A stretch of 64,000 bases of DNA from Gadus chalcogrammus (Eukaryota; Chordata; Actinopteri; Gadiformes; Gadidae). The translations under genes were made by a program, and so were the position numbers. Location of the stretch: NCBI RefSeq assembly GCF_026213295.1, contig NC_079427.1:30773184-30837183 (forward strand), written 5' to 3'. The notes beneath the pieces were generated by a model. It made no database searches. It worked only from the letters and a program-made list of their open reading frames with translations, and was not told the DNA's origin. Below are positions 37,917 to 48,110 of this stretch, in pieces; within the stretch, counting starts at the first letter, position 1, and each line of letters begins with the position of its first letter.

Positions 37917-39284
37917 ATGACCGAGGGAAGCCCACGCCTCCCCCTCCTTCAAAGACCACCGAACTTTGCAAGGCTGATCCGGCTGCCCCCCTAGAGGCCA
38001 GTCTCTCTGACACTCACACTAAGACCCCTCCCTCGCCGCTCCCCAGCGCAACCCCCCCCGCCCTTTCCTTGGACAGCCCGTGCCTCGCCGCCGACGTCAT
38101 GGACGCCCCCCCGCCCGCCCGGGAGCCTGCCCCAACACTGCCCCTCTCTGCACCCGAGGTGCCGGCATACCCGGCCCCCCTCCCCAACCCGGGCCCCAAG
38201 ACGCCCAGGAGAGTCTTGCAGAGCAGAGCCGAGTCACTGCCGGAGAGCCCCCTGCAGAAGGCCCCGGCGCCACATCCAAAGGAAGCCCAAGCGGCCGTTT
38301 GTGCCGACATCCCTGCGGCGGCTGCTCCGCCCGAGCCCTCCAACGGCACGGTGGAGGTGAAGCCGGTGGGGTCGTTGGTCGCCCCGCCACCATCACCTGG
38401 CCCGCTAGAAGCCCCGCCGGGCTCCCCCATTGTCCAGCCTGAGGAGTTGCGGCTGCCCAACGGCCTCCCGCTGCCTGCCCCCCAGGACCCCCAGGCCCCA
38501 GCCGCGACCGGCCTGTCGGAGCGCGACGACAGCCCCATTGCCGAGCCCGAAGTCCAGGCGCCCCGGGTCCGCACACCCGACCTCCGGAAACCTGACCTCC
38601 ACACGCTCCCCTGTGTGCCAGAGGTCGCCCCGGTGACGGCCCCGGTGACGGCCCCGGTGACGGCCCCGGTGACGGCCCCGGTGACGGCCCCGGTGACGGC
38701 CCCGGTGACGGCCCCGGTGACGGCCCCGGTGACGGCCCCGGTGACGGCCCCGGTGACGGCCCCGGTGACGACCCCGGTGACGGCCCCGGTGACGACCCCG
38801 GTCACGGCCCCGGTCACGACCCCGGTCACGGCCCCGGTCACGACCCCGGTCACGGCCCCGGTCAAGGTGCAGTCTGCCCCCCAGGCGGCGGTCGCGGAGC
38901 AACCCCCCATGGTGCCCAACGTGCAGCCAGAGCCCCCAACCAGTGCACCCGTGCGGCCGCCAACCCCAGAGCCAGCGGCCACACCCGATGCTCTTGTAAA
39001 AGAGGACCAGGCCGATGTCCAGGAGCCGGTGAGTGTCCCCAAGGAGGAGGAGCAGGAGGTGGAGAGCGAGGAGGTGAAGGAGCAGCAGCTGGAGGTGAAG
39101 GAGGAGGAGAAGATGATAATGAAGTTGAAGGAGGAGCAGCAGCAGCAAGTTAAGGAGGAGCAGGAGGTGGAGGCTCCAACAGAGATGGTTTCTGACCCGG
39201 CACCGCCCCCCATCAGAACGCACACCCCGGCCTCGGTGGAGAAGGAGGAGCCCAGCTCTGCTGTTGGGGAAACCGCTATGCAAG
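37917..39284 (+). CDS. eif4g1: eif4g1 long proline-rich/acidic exon with PVTA repeat
   Basis: A 1,368-nt exon, phase 1 in and phase 1 out, acceptor cttgtctag, donor gtcagt. It encodes about 456 residues of predicted disorder: a proline/alanine-rich first half, a tandem array of 19 PVTA/PVTT tetrapeptides (38630-38857), and a glutamate/glutamine/lysine-rich end. Only the first residues (DDRGK) and the exon position are conserved with human, where this region is also disordered and variable. The frame is open throughout. The array also leaves long open frames on the minus strand, which I treat as shadows. Confidence 0.93.
38630..38857 (+). repeat. 12-bp coding minisatellite (PVTA)19
   Basis: Nineteen uninterrupted 12-bp units of the form CCGGTSACGRCC inside the long eif4g1 exon, encoding 11 PVTA followed by four PVTT-PVTA pairs. 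The last part has become a 24-bp higher-order unit (A/T alternation, and GTC replacing GTG), which shows recent array growth. Being 12 bp, unit gain or loss never shifts the frame. Confidence 0.95.
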
Positions 39285-39327
39285 GTCAGTCCGTGTGTCT
39301 GCAAAGCAACCATGAAACCCAGGAGAA

Positions 39328-39430
39328 CCTACACTATAGTGTGCCTCTATCGTTAGACCCTACGCTATAGTGTGCCTCTATCGTTACAGACACTACGCTA
39401 TAGTGACCCACTATCGTTATAGACCCAGTG
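39328..39430 (+). repeat. CTACGCTATAGTG minisatellite, part 1
   Basis: Three units of about 33 bp (ccctacgctatagtgtgcc tctatcgttacaga type) starting 44 nt after the exon donor. Continues at 43295, 45158 and 46148 after interruptions by mobile elements. Confidence 0.9.
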
Positions 39431-40633
39431 TTTCTGCGGGGTTGTGAAAGGTATTAAAATGTAGCAAATGAAATTAGCCCAAATTAAGGCCATTAAAAAC
39501 GTATAAATGTCATCTGACGAGGTATTACATTTCCAACAAGGCCTTTTGAGTTTTTCAATTTGTGTAATTTACGTGCAGGCCTATCTCCTAAAATTACTAA
39601 AACTTGCGTTGATTTATTTTTATGTTGCGAGTAGGACCTGAGTGATATCAATGATGTCACGTGGTGCATTCGCTGAAACAAACTGGATATACCCAGCTGG
39701 CTTGCTGCAAAACCTCTTCGCGAGTTCGCTGCTGTTAGTCAAAGTACTTGGACTAAACGTATAGAGAGTACACTGGTGTGAATTTGCGCTACGGTATGGA
39801 TTTTGACTTTACTGTGAGACCGGTGTGACCAGTAGACAGCCGCGTTTACATGGACACTTCTAATCCGATTAGCAGTGGTAGAACAGCTCGATCAGAATAA
39901 AAAATTATCATATATACGGCTCAATCGGAATACAATTCTCTGATTGGAATAGAATTCCATGCGGAATAGAAGAGGTGGTGTAGTCCGCTATGATCAACAT
40001 GTATACACTTATTCCGAGTGGTTTGGGGTGGGTGTGGCTACTTTTTAAATTAGAGAGATGGCTTCAGCAGCTGCAGTATTTCGCAATTGGTCAGTCTACT
40101 TTTTTACATACCGAACTTGACCGCTGTTAAGGAAAGGGAATTTTTTGCCTGATTCACGTCTTTCTTAACAGTAAGTATGTCCGAAAACTTATCAACCCCA
40201 GCTTGTCTTGTTTCTAAGTGACGTCAACGTCTTTGGCAGACTATTTCTCTGCTGGTCAACACTACGAATGGTAATTGTAAAATGACACAATGTGTGAAGA
40301 TATTGTTGCGTTTTGGCAAGGAGCCGTGTAATAATGTAAAGTCATTATCGAAAAATAATACCCTTCAGGGCGAGGCAGGACAAGAATTCGCATCGCTGCC
40401 CGGTTTGCCCTGTCGTGGCTTATTCTCTCGATAATGACCGGCGTTCTGTACTACAACATTATCCCTTACAAATATCATATAAGTCCAGACCAACATAACG
40501 GTTGTGCGCGAGAGACATACGAGCTTAAGCCTACCACTTTTGTAAATGCCATAGGCCTATATACAGTACATTCGGATTGCATGATAGGATTAGATCTATT
40601 CCGATTAGAAAGTGTCCATGTAAACGCAGCTAG

Positions 40634-41501
40634 TAGGGATGGGCACGAGTAGTAAATTCCAAACTCGAGTGATCGAAGGAATTCCTCGAGGCTCAATCGA
40701 GTACTCGATCGAGTAATCAAATCTATTTTTAGAATGCAACGCATCTGCAGCAGGAATAGGCCTAATGATGAACGGCAATATTACCAACCAAACATGTAAT
40801 GCTTATTCTCCATCAAAACAGTCAGAGTTATCAGAGTAATCATTATTTATTTTTGCAAACGTTCAAAACACATTTTCCTTAAAAAAATAAATATGCGTCT
40901 CACAATTTAAATCACGTCGAACCAAGGCCTGAAACGGTTTAAAAAGTAGCCTAACCATTGCAAATAATTTAAAGCTGCAAATAAAACGGCAGCAAATGGA
41001 CTATGGATATACTCAGCGTTGTGATCTTCTCTACACGGCCGGGATTACAGCTACGTCTTGCGGCGGTGAAAATAGCCGACACACTTGGTTACTGCGGGTC
41101 TGCTTTCCCGAACTCACCGTTGTGTTTCAGGAGCATATGTTGCCGCATAGTACTTGTAGTACTCTGGTAGCTCGATTTCGCTTGGCATATTTTACATTTC
41201 ACCTTATGATCTCCTATTTCTTTAAAGTATTTCAATTCTTCGCTGCGCTTTGCATTTAACCCCCATCTCTTAACTTTTTTAATTCTGGCGTGCCTGCACA
41301 CGGCACGGCACGCGCCACACAGAAATTTGATACATTTAATTAGCTTTGTGCATGCGCTAGTGGCGCCGCACAGAATTGATACATTTGCTTCAGAAAACTT
41401 TGTTTGTGTGTGTATATGCAAACTCGAGTTTGCCTGTCCACCAACCGAGTTCATTTGTAACGAGGAGTACTCGAGTAATCGATTCCTCACGCCCATCCCT
41501 A
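40634..41501 (-). mobile_element. hAT-type element with BED finger, TSD GCAGCTAG
   Basis: Left end TAGGGATGGGCACGAGTAGT, right end CACGCCCATCCCTA, with perfect 8-bp target duplications GCAGCTAG at 40626-40633 and 41502-41509. The minus strand encodes a BED-type zinc finger. Confidence 0.92.
41089..41350 (-). pseudogene. BED zinc-finger fragment of a hAT transposase
   Basis: Minus-strand reading ..SEELKYFKEIGDHKVKCKIC then TTSTMRQHMLLKHNGEF: CxxC and HxxxxxH in BED-finger spacing. The catalytic part is missing. Confidence 0.75.
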
Positions 41502-41724
41502 GCAGCTAGTGTTGTGTGTAACGCCTTACTACATTTAAAACCTTTACACTGTAATAACAATATTTAACGAGGTAATTAAAAACTTCAACACTGGACCCAA
41601 AAACTCTCTCTCTGGCACTCTCTGCCTATGTCTACTTTGTGACATATTGATTGATCCAACTCCTATGGTCTCTCTCTCTCTCTCTTGAAGTCGTGCTGGT
41701 ATTAAAAAATATGGTGAAGGTATT

Positions 41725-43239
41725 TAAAGGCCCACTATGCAACTTTTTTAGCCAAAATTACATTAAGTATGCAGGTTGAGAGTTATGCTGATGGTTCTGC
41801 ATCCATTTCTGGGTCGATTGGTGGGTGTTTCATTTTCCCATGTTGCCTCTACAGTGAAAAAGCGCATATGCAACTTGATCTGCTCGGACCGGGACATTCC
41901 GGATGTGACGCAGCGGAAGTATCCTCGAAAATGTAGTCAGATTGTAGTTTCGAAAATGCTTTACGGCACAGACACACACCCAAACATGGCACCGGCTAGA
42001 TATAAACAGCCAGTTGCGAGGCAATTGTTGCATTCATCATGGATCAATCGACTGATAAGGGACCCAAGAGGCGACTGTCGGTGGAACAAAAGAAGAATGG
42101 ACCAGAAAAGAGATCAGACACGAGTGAAAGTTTTTTGGCTTGATTTACCTTAATATAACAGGCTAGGAGTCATTGCGATGGTTCCATTATACATTTTTGT
42201 TCGATTGTTCGTTGTTTCGACTCCCCCTTGCGCATCTTGGCGGAGAAAAGGAATATGTTTCTGCCGGCGACCTGCCGCCCACTCTCGCGGGAGTCTCGGG
42301 TCTCGCGAAGTAACGAATTGCTTTACGGCACAGACCCCCAAACACGGAACCGGCTCGATATAAACACAAGTAACTAAGGGATTGTTACATTCATCATAGA
42401 TCAGCCGACTAAAAAGAGACGGAGAAAACCAATGTCGGAGGAACAGAAGAAGAGAAAAGGGAGACTGACCGACAGAGAGGCCAGACACGAGTAAACGCTG
42501 GGCAAGCTTTTCAGGAATAGCGTGAACTGAAAGAAAAAGAAGACTGCAAATCAGACTCCGATTTGGCCGTGTTGCTTTTGAAATTGAAAGTACCCTTGGG
42601 TGAACTTTGTCCTCGTGGTATTCTTGATGTTGATAGTCTCTGTACAAATGTGTTTGCTCAACCATTTTGTTGTGAGCCCTGTAAAAATTGTTTTCTCGAC
42701 CGTTTTGTTGTGAGCCCTGTATGTTTCTAGCTTGCTTGTTGGTTGCAACCATATAAACACCTTTGTTTCCATTGGTGTTTTGCTGTTCGTCTGTCTCGTC
42801 CCCCAGATACAGACTGAATCCCCGAATCCAGGTTCTTGTTTATTTAGATTATTATGTTGGCCAACACTCTCACACTGATTGTTCTGTTCAACATAAGATA
42901 AAACAATTATAATCTAGGATATAAATTCTCCCCGTCAACTATAAAAAAGGATGGCTTTATGTTTATTGCAATACAAATACACAATTTTAAAAATGCATAA
43001 CCTTGCCTACACTTTATGAGCATCTACTTCGGACATGGCTCCACACATTCGCCGGCTTCTTTGAAAACAAATGCACATGGCTTGCGTAGAAGTGCATGGG
43101 GAAGGGTCGTCAACGATTTGTTACGACAGTGTTGTAAAATATCTACTACGAAGCTGAAGAGGGCGCTGTGTAGAGAAATGTGCGTGCCAAAACCAAGAAA
43201 ACAGCGAAGAAATTCCCGAAGTTGCATAGTGGGCCTTTA
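41725..43239. mobile_element. Element with TTAAAGGCCCACTATGCAAC ends
   Basis: Left ttaaaggcccactatgcaac and right gttgcatagtgggcctttaa are perfect inverted repeats of 20 bp. A segment (aacgaattgctttacggcaca...) is repeated within it around 41945-42040 and 42310-42400. No recognisable transposase; superfamily not assigned. Confidence 0.8.
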
Positions 43240-43294
43240 AAAAAAGGTATTAAAAGGTAATAAATTCAACTTAAGAATTCCTGTATAAACCCTG

Positions 43295-43867
43295 AGACCC
43301 TACACTATATAGTGCCCCTCTATCGTTATAGACCCTACGCTATAGAGTCGCTCTATTGTTACAGACCCTACGCTATAGTGTTCCTCTATCTCAGCAGACA
43401 GACCCTATGCTATGGTGTCCCTCTATCGTTACAGACGGACACTACGCTATAGTGTCCCTCTATCTCAGCAGACAGACCCTACACTTTAGTGTCCCTCTAT
43501 CGTTACAGACAGACCCTACGCTATAGTGTGCCTCTATCATTCCAGTCCCTACGCTATGGTGTTCCTCTATCGCTACAGACCCTACGCTATAGTGTGCCTC
43601 TATCATTCCAGTCCCTACGTTATGGTGTTCCTCTATCGCTACGGACCCTACGCTATAGTGTCCCTCTATCGCTACGGACCCTACGCAATAGTGTCCCTCT
43701 ATCGTTACAGACCCTACACTATTGTGTCCCATTATTGTTAGACAGACTCTATGCCGTGACCCTCTATCGTTACAGACCCTACGCTATAGTGTCCCTTTAT
43801 CGTTTCAGACCCTACTCTATAGTGACCCTCTATCGTTTCAGATCCTACAGTATACTGACCCTCTATC
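43295..43867 (+). repeat. CTACGCTATAGTG minisatellite, part 2
   Basis: About 17 units of roughly 33 bp with cctctatcgttacagaccct as core. Confidence 0.93.
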
Positions 43868-45157
43868 CAGTGGCGGGCCGTACTATTAGGCAAACCAGGC
43901 ATTTGCCTGGAGCCCCGGGCCCCATAGAAGGTTTTTGGGCCTCCCAATTTTTTTTTATATATTTTTTTATTATTATTTTTTACCTTTATTTTTCCCGATA
44001 AAACATTAAGAACAGTTTCTTATTTACAATATTGATCTGGTCAAGAGGGCCCCAATGCATATATTTTGTCCCCATATTTATTATTTTTATAAACATCTCT
44101 TCACAATAGTAGCATCGGGATGTCTAATTATTACTCATGTTTTGACGATCTTTCCGTGTGCACCCCCCTTCAGTCTGCACTACATGGACTATTCCATGTT
44201 ACGCGCATCACGCTCATCATGCGTATGCGGAAATTATGTCAAATTCAAAACAGTAAGCGGTAAGAGAGAGAGAGAGAGAAATCGAGTGAGACATAAATCG
44301 AGTGAAACATGAAGCGATCGTACGAAAGCGGGTCACATAAAAAGAAAGACCAAAGGCAGGACTTTCTTTCAAAGCTGCCAAAGCTATCCAGTTGTTTTAC
44401 AGCCACCGCAGTGGCAGCGGGACCGTCGGCGGATCAAGAGCAGCCGTCAACGTCGTTTGCTGTCACGTTACTGCTCCTTTCATTCCAAGTGGCTCTGGCT
44501 CAGCCAGCAGCGATGCTAATGACGTGTGTCAACAAACTGACGGAGATGATGCACAACTGGTAGTGAATATTTCTCTCTCCTTCTTCCACTTTGGTTATTG
44601 AAATGTATGACAATAACGATAACAATGACTGCGAGACACATATTCCTGTGGATGACCCAGCACTCTGGCCCAAGCTGCTGTGTCTTGGGCAGGTGCACAC
44701 ATATTCTTGTGGATGACCCAGCACTCTGGCCCAAGGGCCGCAGATTCACAAAAGCATACTATTACATAGTAATGAAAAATGGTGAGAGGGTGAACAGGTC
44801 TTGGTTAGTCTACAGTGAAAGTGCAGACCGTGTTTTTTGCTTTTGTTGTTGCCTTTCTGGAAAACAAAAACAACTGAGTGAGGAAGGATTCTGTGAGCTA
44901 CTGGAAACCCTCAGGTAAATGAGGACTTATGGTTAACAGTCAGTGTAATGTGTCAACATAACTAATCATATTGTTTTGTATGTTATTCTCAATTTGTAAA
45001 TAGATAATTAACATTTGCATGAAAGAAGGATAGTGACTTTTGTTCATCCCTTGTATGGAGTATCTCATTATGCGATATAAGGTACTGAGACCGGTAGATG
45101 CAGGGGCCCCCAAATGACTGTTCGCCTGGAGCCCCCAAAGGGCTAAGTTCGCCACTG
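43868..45157 (+). mobile_element. hAT-type element inside the minisatellite, TSD CCTCTATC
   Basis: Left end CAGTGGCGGGCCGTACTATT, right end CTAAGTTCGCCACTG, with perfect 8-bp target duplications CCTCTATC (a piece of the minisatellite) at 43860-43867 and 45158-45165. It carries transposase N-terminal fragments on the + strand. Confidence 0.93.
44309..44918 (+). pseudogene. hAT transposase N-terminal remnant (TTF-type zinc finger)
   Basis: An ATG at 44309 reads MKRSYESGSHKKKDQRQDFL SKLPKL; after a frame change the downstream part reads VDDPALWPKGRRFTKAYYYI, RVNRSWLVYSESADRVFCFC C, typical of the TTF-type finger of ZMYM1-like hAT transposases. A roughly 60-bp tandem duplication (44638-44735) and frame changes break it; the catalytic region is absent. 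Confidence 0.75.
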
Positions 45158-45165
45158 CCTCTATC

Positions 45166-46147
45166 GTTAAAGAGCACCTATTATGCTTTTTCGACTTTTA
45201 TGACCTATAAACGTTATTATTATGACTTACAGTCATGTTTAACCATACTAAGGTATCAAATAATGACGTACGTACATTTAGACGTATTCCCTGATGACCG
45301 TCTGGGGTGACTGTGCCGAGCGCACAGGCACACTAGGGACGCCGGTCACGATTCACTTGTTCAAATTTTCGGGATTTATCTACGTAGAACAATCTGGATT
45401 TTCCATGTATGGTAATGCTGCAACTAGGGTTGTCACGATACCAGAATTTCAGTAGTCGATACCAATACCTGTGAATTTCCAAGATTTTCGATACTAATTC
45501 GATTCCACAATTTTTCTCTGCTACTGCCCTATTCAGCTTTTTTGCATTTGAATTTGAGTCATATTTTCTGTGCCTTTCAAAAGCTGCAGTGATTACAAAA
45601 AAGCGGCTGTGTTACGCCGGGATTCCACCGGACGCGTTACGGCCGCGGAACGGCTGCGCCGCGGAACAGCTGCGCCGCGGAACGGCTGCGAGTTCTGCCC
45701 TGCGTGCATTTCCACCGGGCGCGTTACGGCAGCGCAGTGCTTCCTTGCGAGCCAGCCGTATAACGTGACCCAACAGTGGTAGGAAACGGAAACTCACTCA
45801 CCTTGAATTCTCTAAACAAGTCGGGGTGCCTGTCTTTGAGGTGTTTGGCCAGGTTTGACGTGCCTCTCCTTTCGTTTGAAAACTTCTGAGGCACTGTTTG
45901 CATGTCGGCTTGTTTGAGGTTAGAATTGCTCCGGATTCATCCGCCTCGAATGCAAAATATTTCGATACGTGACTCTCAGCACCTGTCTTGTCCATGAGCT
46001 GACGTGTGTCACCTGCTGAAGCCAATTTTTTCGCAGACGGCAGGTTTTCATCTTCAGCGCCGCTGACTGCTCTGTGCTGCTCACACGCGTATACTGCCCC
46101 CGTCAGTTCCGCCAAGAATCGACACGGCTCGCCGAGTGAAAAGTAGT
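45166..46147 (-). mobile_element. Further mobile-element remnants in the minisatellite
   Basis: Begins ttaaagagcacctattatgc, a terminal type also resembling 63325-63355. A second end, TAGGGTTGTCACGATACC, starts at 45427. Minus-strand 45798-46115 encodes a BED-finger-like segment (VSKYFAFEADESGAILTSNK PTCKQC). A GC-rich tandem part (gcgccgcggaac) is at 45640-45690. The minisatellite resumes at 46148. Confidence 0.55.
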
Positions 46148-46226
46148 TACAGACCCTACACTATCCTGGCCTTCTATCGTTACAGACTCTACGCTATAGT
46201 GACCCTCTATTGTTACAGATAGATAG
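46148..46226 (+). repeat. CTACGCTATAGTG minisatellite, part 3
   Basis: Two to three residual units; ends 440 nt before the exon at 46670. Confidence 0.85.
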
Positions 46227-46669
46227 GGACTGAAGTGTCGTATTTCGTTGTTTTTCTTAACCTCAGCTTTGAAAGGGTTACACCCTGTGACGCTGAGTTC
46301 AGAAGAGGTACTCTCACCTAGAACCACCACAAGCTGCTCTGACCCCAATGATCTGCTCCAAGGTCGTCAAAGGTCCCATTCTTTCCAAGTGACATGACCA
46401 TGACGGAATGAAGGCCGTTCCCTCTCCCATCACATGACACCTCTCCTTGCCCTGATCACATGACACAAGTGCATCCCATATTCAGTATTTTTGAAGTCCT
46501 AGTATGTAAGGATCTGTTTCACGTGCATTCCAAGATATTTGTTTTTATATGCTTGTCCGTCTGAATTGAAATGTTTTCCCATTCTTCGTTAGTATTTCAA
46601 ATGGGGATGCATTTCAACCTCAGCAGATGTTAGGTGTATCTTACATGTTACTGTTCTGGTCCCCTTTAG

Positions 46670-46758
46670 CTGCTGTGTCCGTGCCAAAGAAGAAGAGGAA
46701 GATGAAGGAGCTGAACAAGAAGGAGGCCGTGGGCGACCTCCTGGATGCCTTCAAAGAG
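46670..46758 (+). CDS. eif4g1: eif4g1 exon ([21 protein letters not shown]...)
   Basis: An 89-nt exon, phase 1 in and phase 0 out, acceptor cccctttag, donor gtgtgt. It encodes [20 protein letters not shown] then [10 protein letters not shown], almost identical to human eIF4G1 and clearly different from eIF4G3; this is the best evidence for the paralogue assignment. The KKKRK run is a basic cluster upstream of the eIF4E site. Confidence 0.96.
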
Positions 46759-47905
46759 GTGTGTGTGTTGAGCTGGTAGTGCCCCACTGTGTGGAAGGCT
46801 TGGCCAGGCTGCTGAAGTCCTCGATGTGGAGTGGTTCTGACTGCTGCATGTATACCAATATATTCAAGGTCTAAAAATATATATTCAAGGTTTACAAGAG
46901 GACGCTTGCGGGTAAAAACGACAAAATATTTTATCGAAAGTGCCTTTCGCTTAAACGGTGACAGCGTTTTTAGGGCTTAAAAACGCAAAAATCGGAAACC
47001 ACCCTCCAGGGTGGAAAACTTGTATACGATCCGCCGTAGCATTTCTGTCTACACTGCCAAGACGCAAAACTACAGTACAGGGAAATAAACAAACATGTTG
47101 GATTATTTCCATGGGTCGGACCGTCAAGCTGCTCTGGCAGCTCTAATAAACGTACAGGAGTCTTTCCACGAAATGTACAGGATATGTACAGATAGTATTA
47201 GTTAACAGAGAAGGATATGTAATTATGTATTGGTTTTCGCGGAACGCAGAACAAAAAGTGAAGACGCGACGCCCCTTTTGCGTCTTCTGTTCAGACCGTC
47301 ATCATGTAAACATAGCCTTAGTTTCATCCTAATTGCATTTATTTTGGTGCTTTTTTGTGTACACATTTGTTACATCTTAATTTACATTTCAGGCATTTAG
47401 CAGATCATCCAAAGCAACTTAGAATATAAGTATATTTGTCAGAATGAGATACAACCATATATCACTGTGGACGGTACAGTAAGGATGTTCATAGAACTGA
47501 CTGTTAAGCACTAACAATCGCAAGGTCAACCCATTCCCTGTATACAACAAAGATAGCTAGGATAAAATGCTAATAAGCACTATAATTAAGAACAACATAC
47601 AATAAGTTTGTACATTAAGTGCCAGTACATACAACATACAATAAGTCGGGGGTGGGGGGGGGTGGCTATGCAGAGTCTAGGGGAACTCAGAATGGGTGAG
47701 TCTTGAGTCTTTTGCGGAAGCGCCACATTTCCCACAATGAATGTCTTAATTGCACCACTTCTTTCTTTGTTTTAAACGTGTATGGTTGTGCCTCACTGAG
47801 ATCTCTTTCCTTGTTTTGTCTGAAAAAATCTGAAATCCAAACACATGTTTCAACACATAAATGTCCCCGGTGTGGGTCTTACTGTGGGTTCCCTTTGGGT
47901 TGTAG
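46759..47905. other. Intron, mobile-element-like middle part
   Basis: 46890-47320 has the look of a non-autonomous element (aagaggacgcttgcg ... gcgtcttctgttcagaccg), borders not found. No gene. Confidence 0.4.
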
Positions 47906-48110
47906 CAGGAGCAGGTGACTGAGGTCTCCCCAGAGCAGGAGCCCCTGGCCCTAGCCCCCGAACCCCCCTCCACGGCGACCACGCACGGCCCGGAGGACGC
48001 AGACCTCAGCTGGGAGGACAAGGAGGACAAGGATAAGAAGCTGGACGCAGAGAAGACCCAGCCCCTCTCCCCCAAGTCTGCTGCGGACAAGAAGTACCAG
48101 TACAAAGAGG
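47906..48110 (+). CDS. eif4g1: eif4g1 exon upstream of eIF4E site (QEQVTEVSPEQ...)
   Basis: A 205-nt exon, phase 0 in and phase 1 out, acceptor gggttgtag, donor gtaggt. It encodes an acidic stretch with SWEDKEDKDKKLDAEKTQPL and ends KKYQYKE, matching human TWDSKEDK..IQPGEQKYEYKS. The final single G joins AA of the next exon to give E. Confidence 0.9.

Larger units (their letters stand above)
39840..41516. mobile_element. Element with GCGTTTACATGGACACTT inverted ends (disrupted)
   Basis: Left cgcgtttacatggacacttc and right aaagtgtccatgtaaacgc (ending about 40627) are inverted. The right end is immediately followed by the hAT insertion at 40634. The internal segment near 40170-40260 is found inverted at 59540-59650, so this is a family with at least two copies here. 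Confidence 0.55.
39431..43294. mobile_element. Composite mobile-element insertion in the minisatellite
   Basis: Begins near cagtgtttctgcgggg and ends near cctgtataaaccctg, with ttaaaagg-type words near both ends; the minisatellite resumes beyond it. It contains an element with GCGTTTACATGGACACTT ends (about 39840-40625 disrupted by a hAT), the hAT 40634-41501 and the element 41725-43239. Exact outer borders uncertain. Confidence 0.55.

Noticed and set aside
38014..39313. Long minus-strand open frames (over 300-400 codons) opposite the proline-rich exon
   Set aside because: They result from the GC-rich 12-bp coding array and proline codons on the + strand; their product is a simple GAVT or HRGR repeat with no domain, and the + strand exon is supported by splice sites and homology.
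45612..45797. GC-rich gcgccgcggaac block as a CpG-island promoter
   Set aside because: It is a short tandem part inside mobile-element sequence with no promoter signals or adjacent exon.
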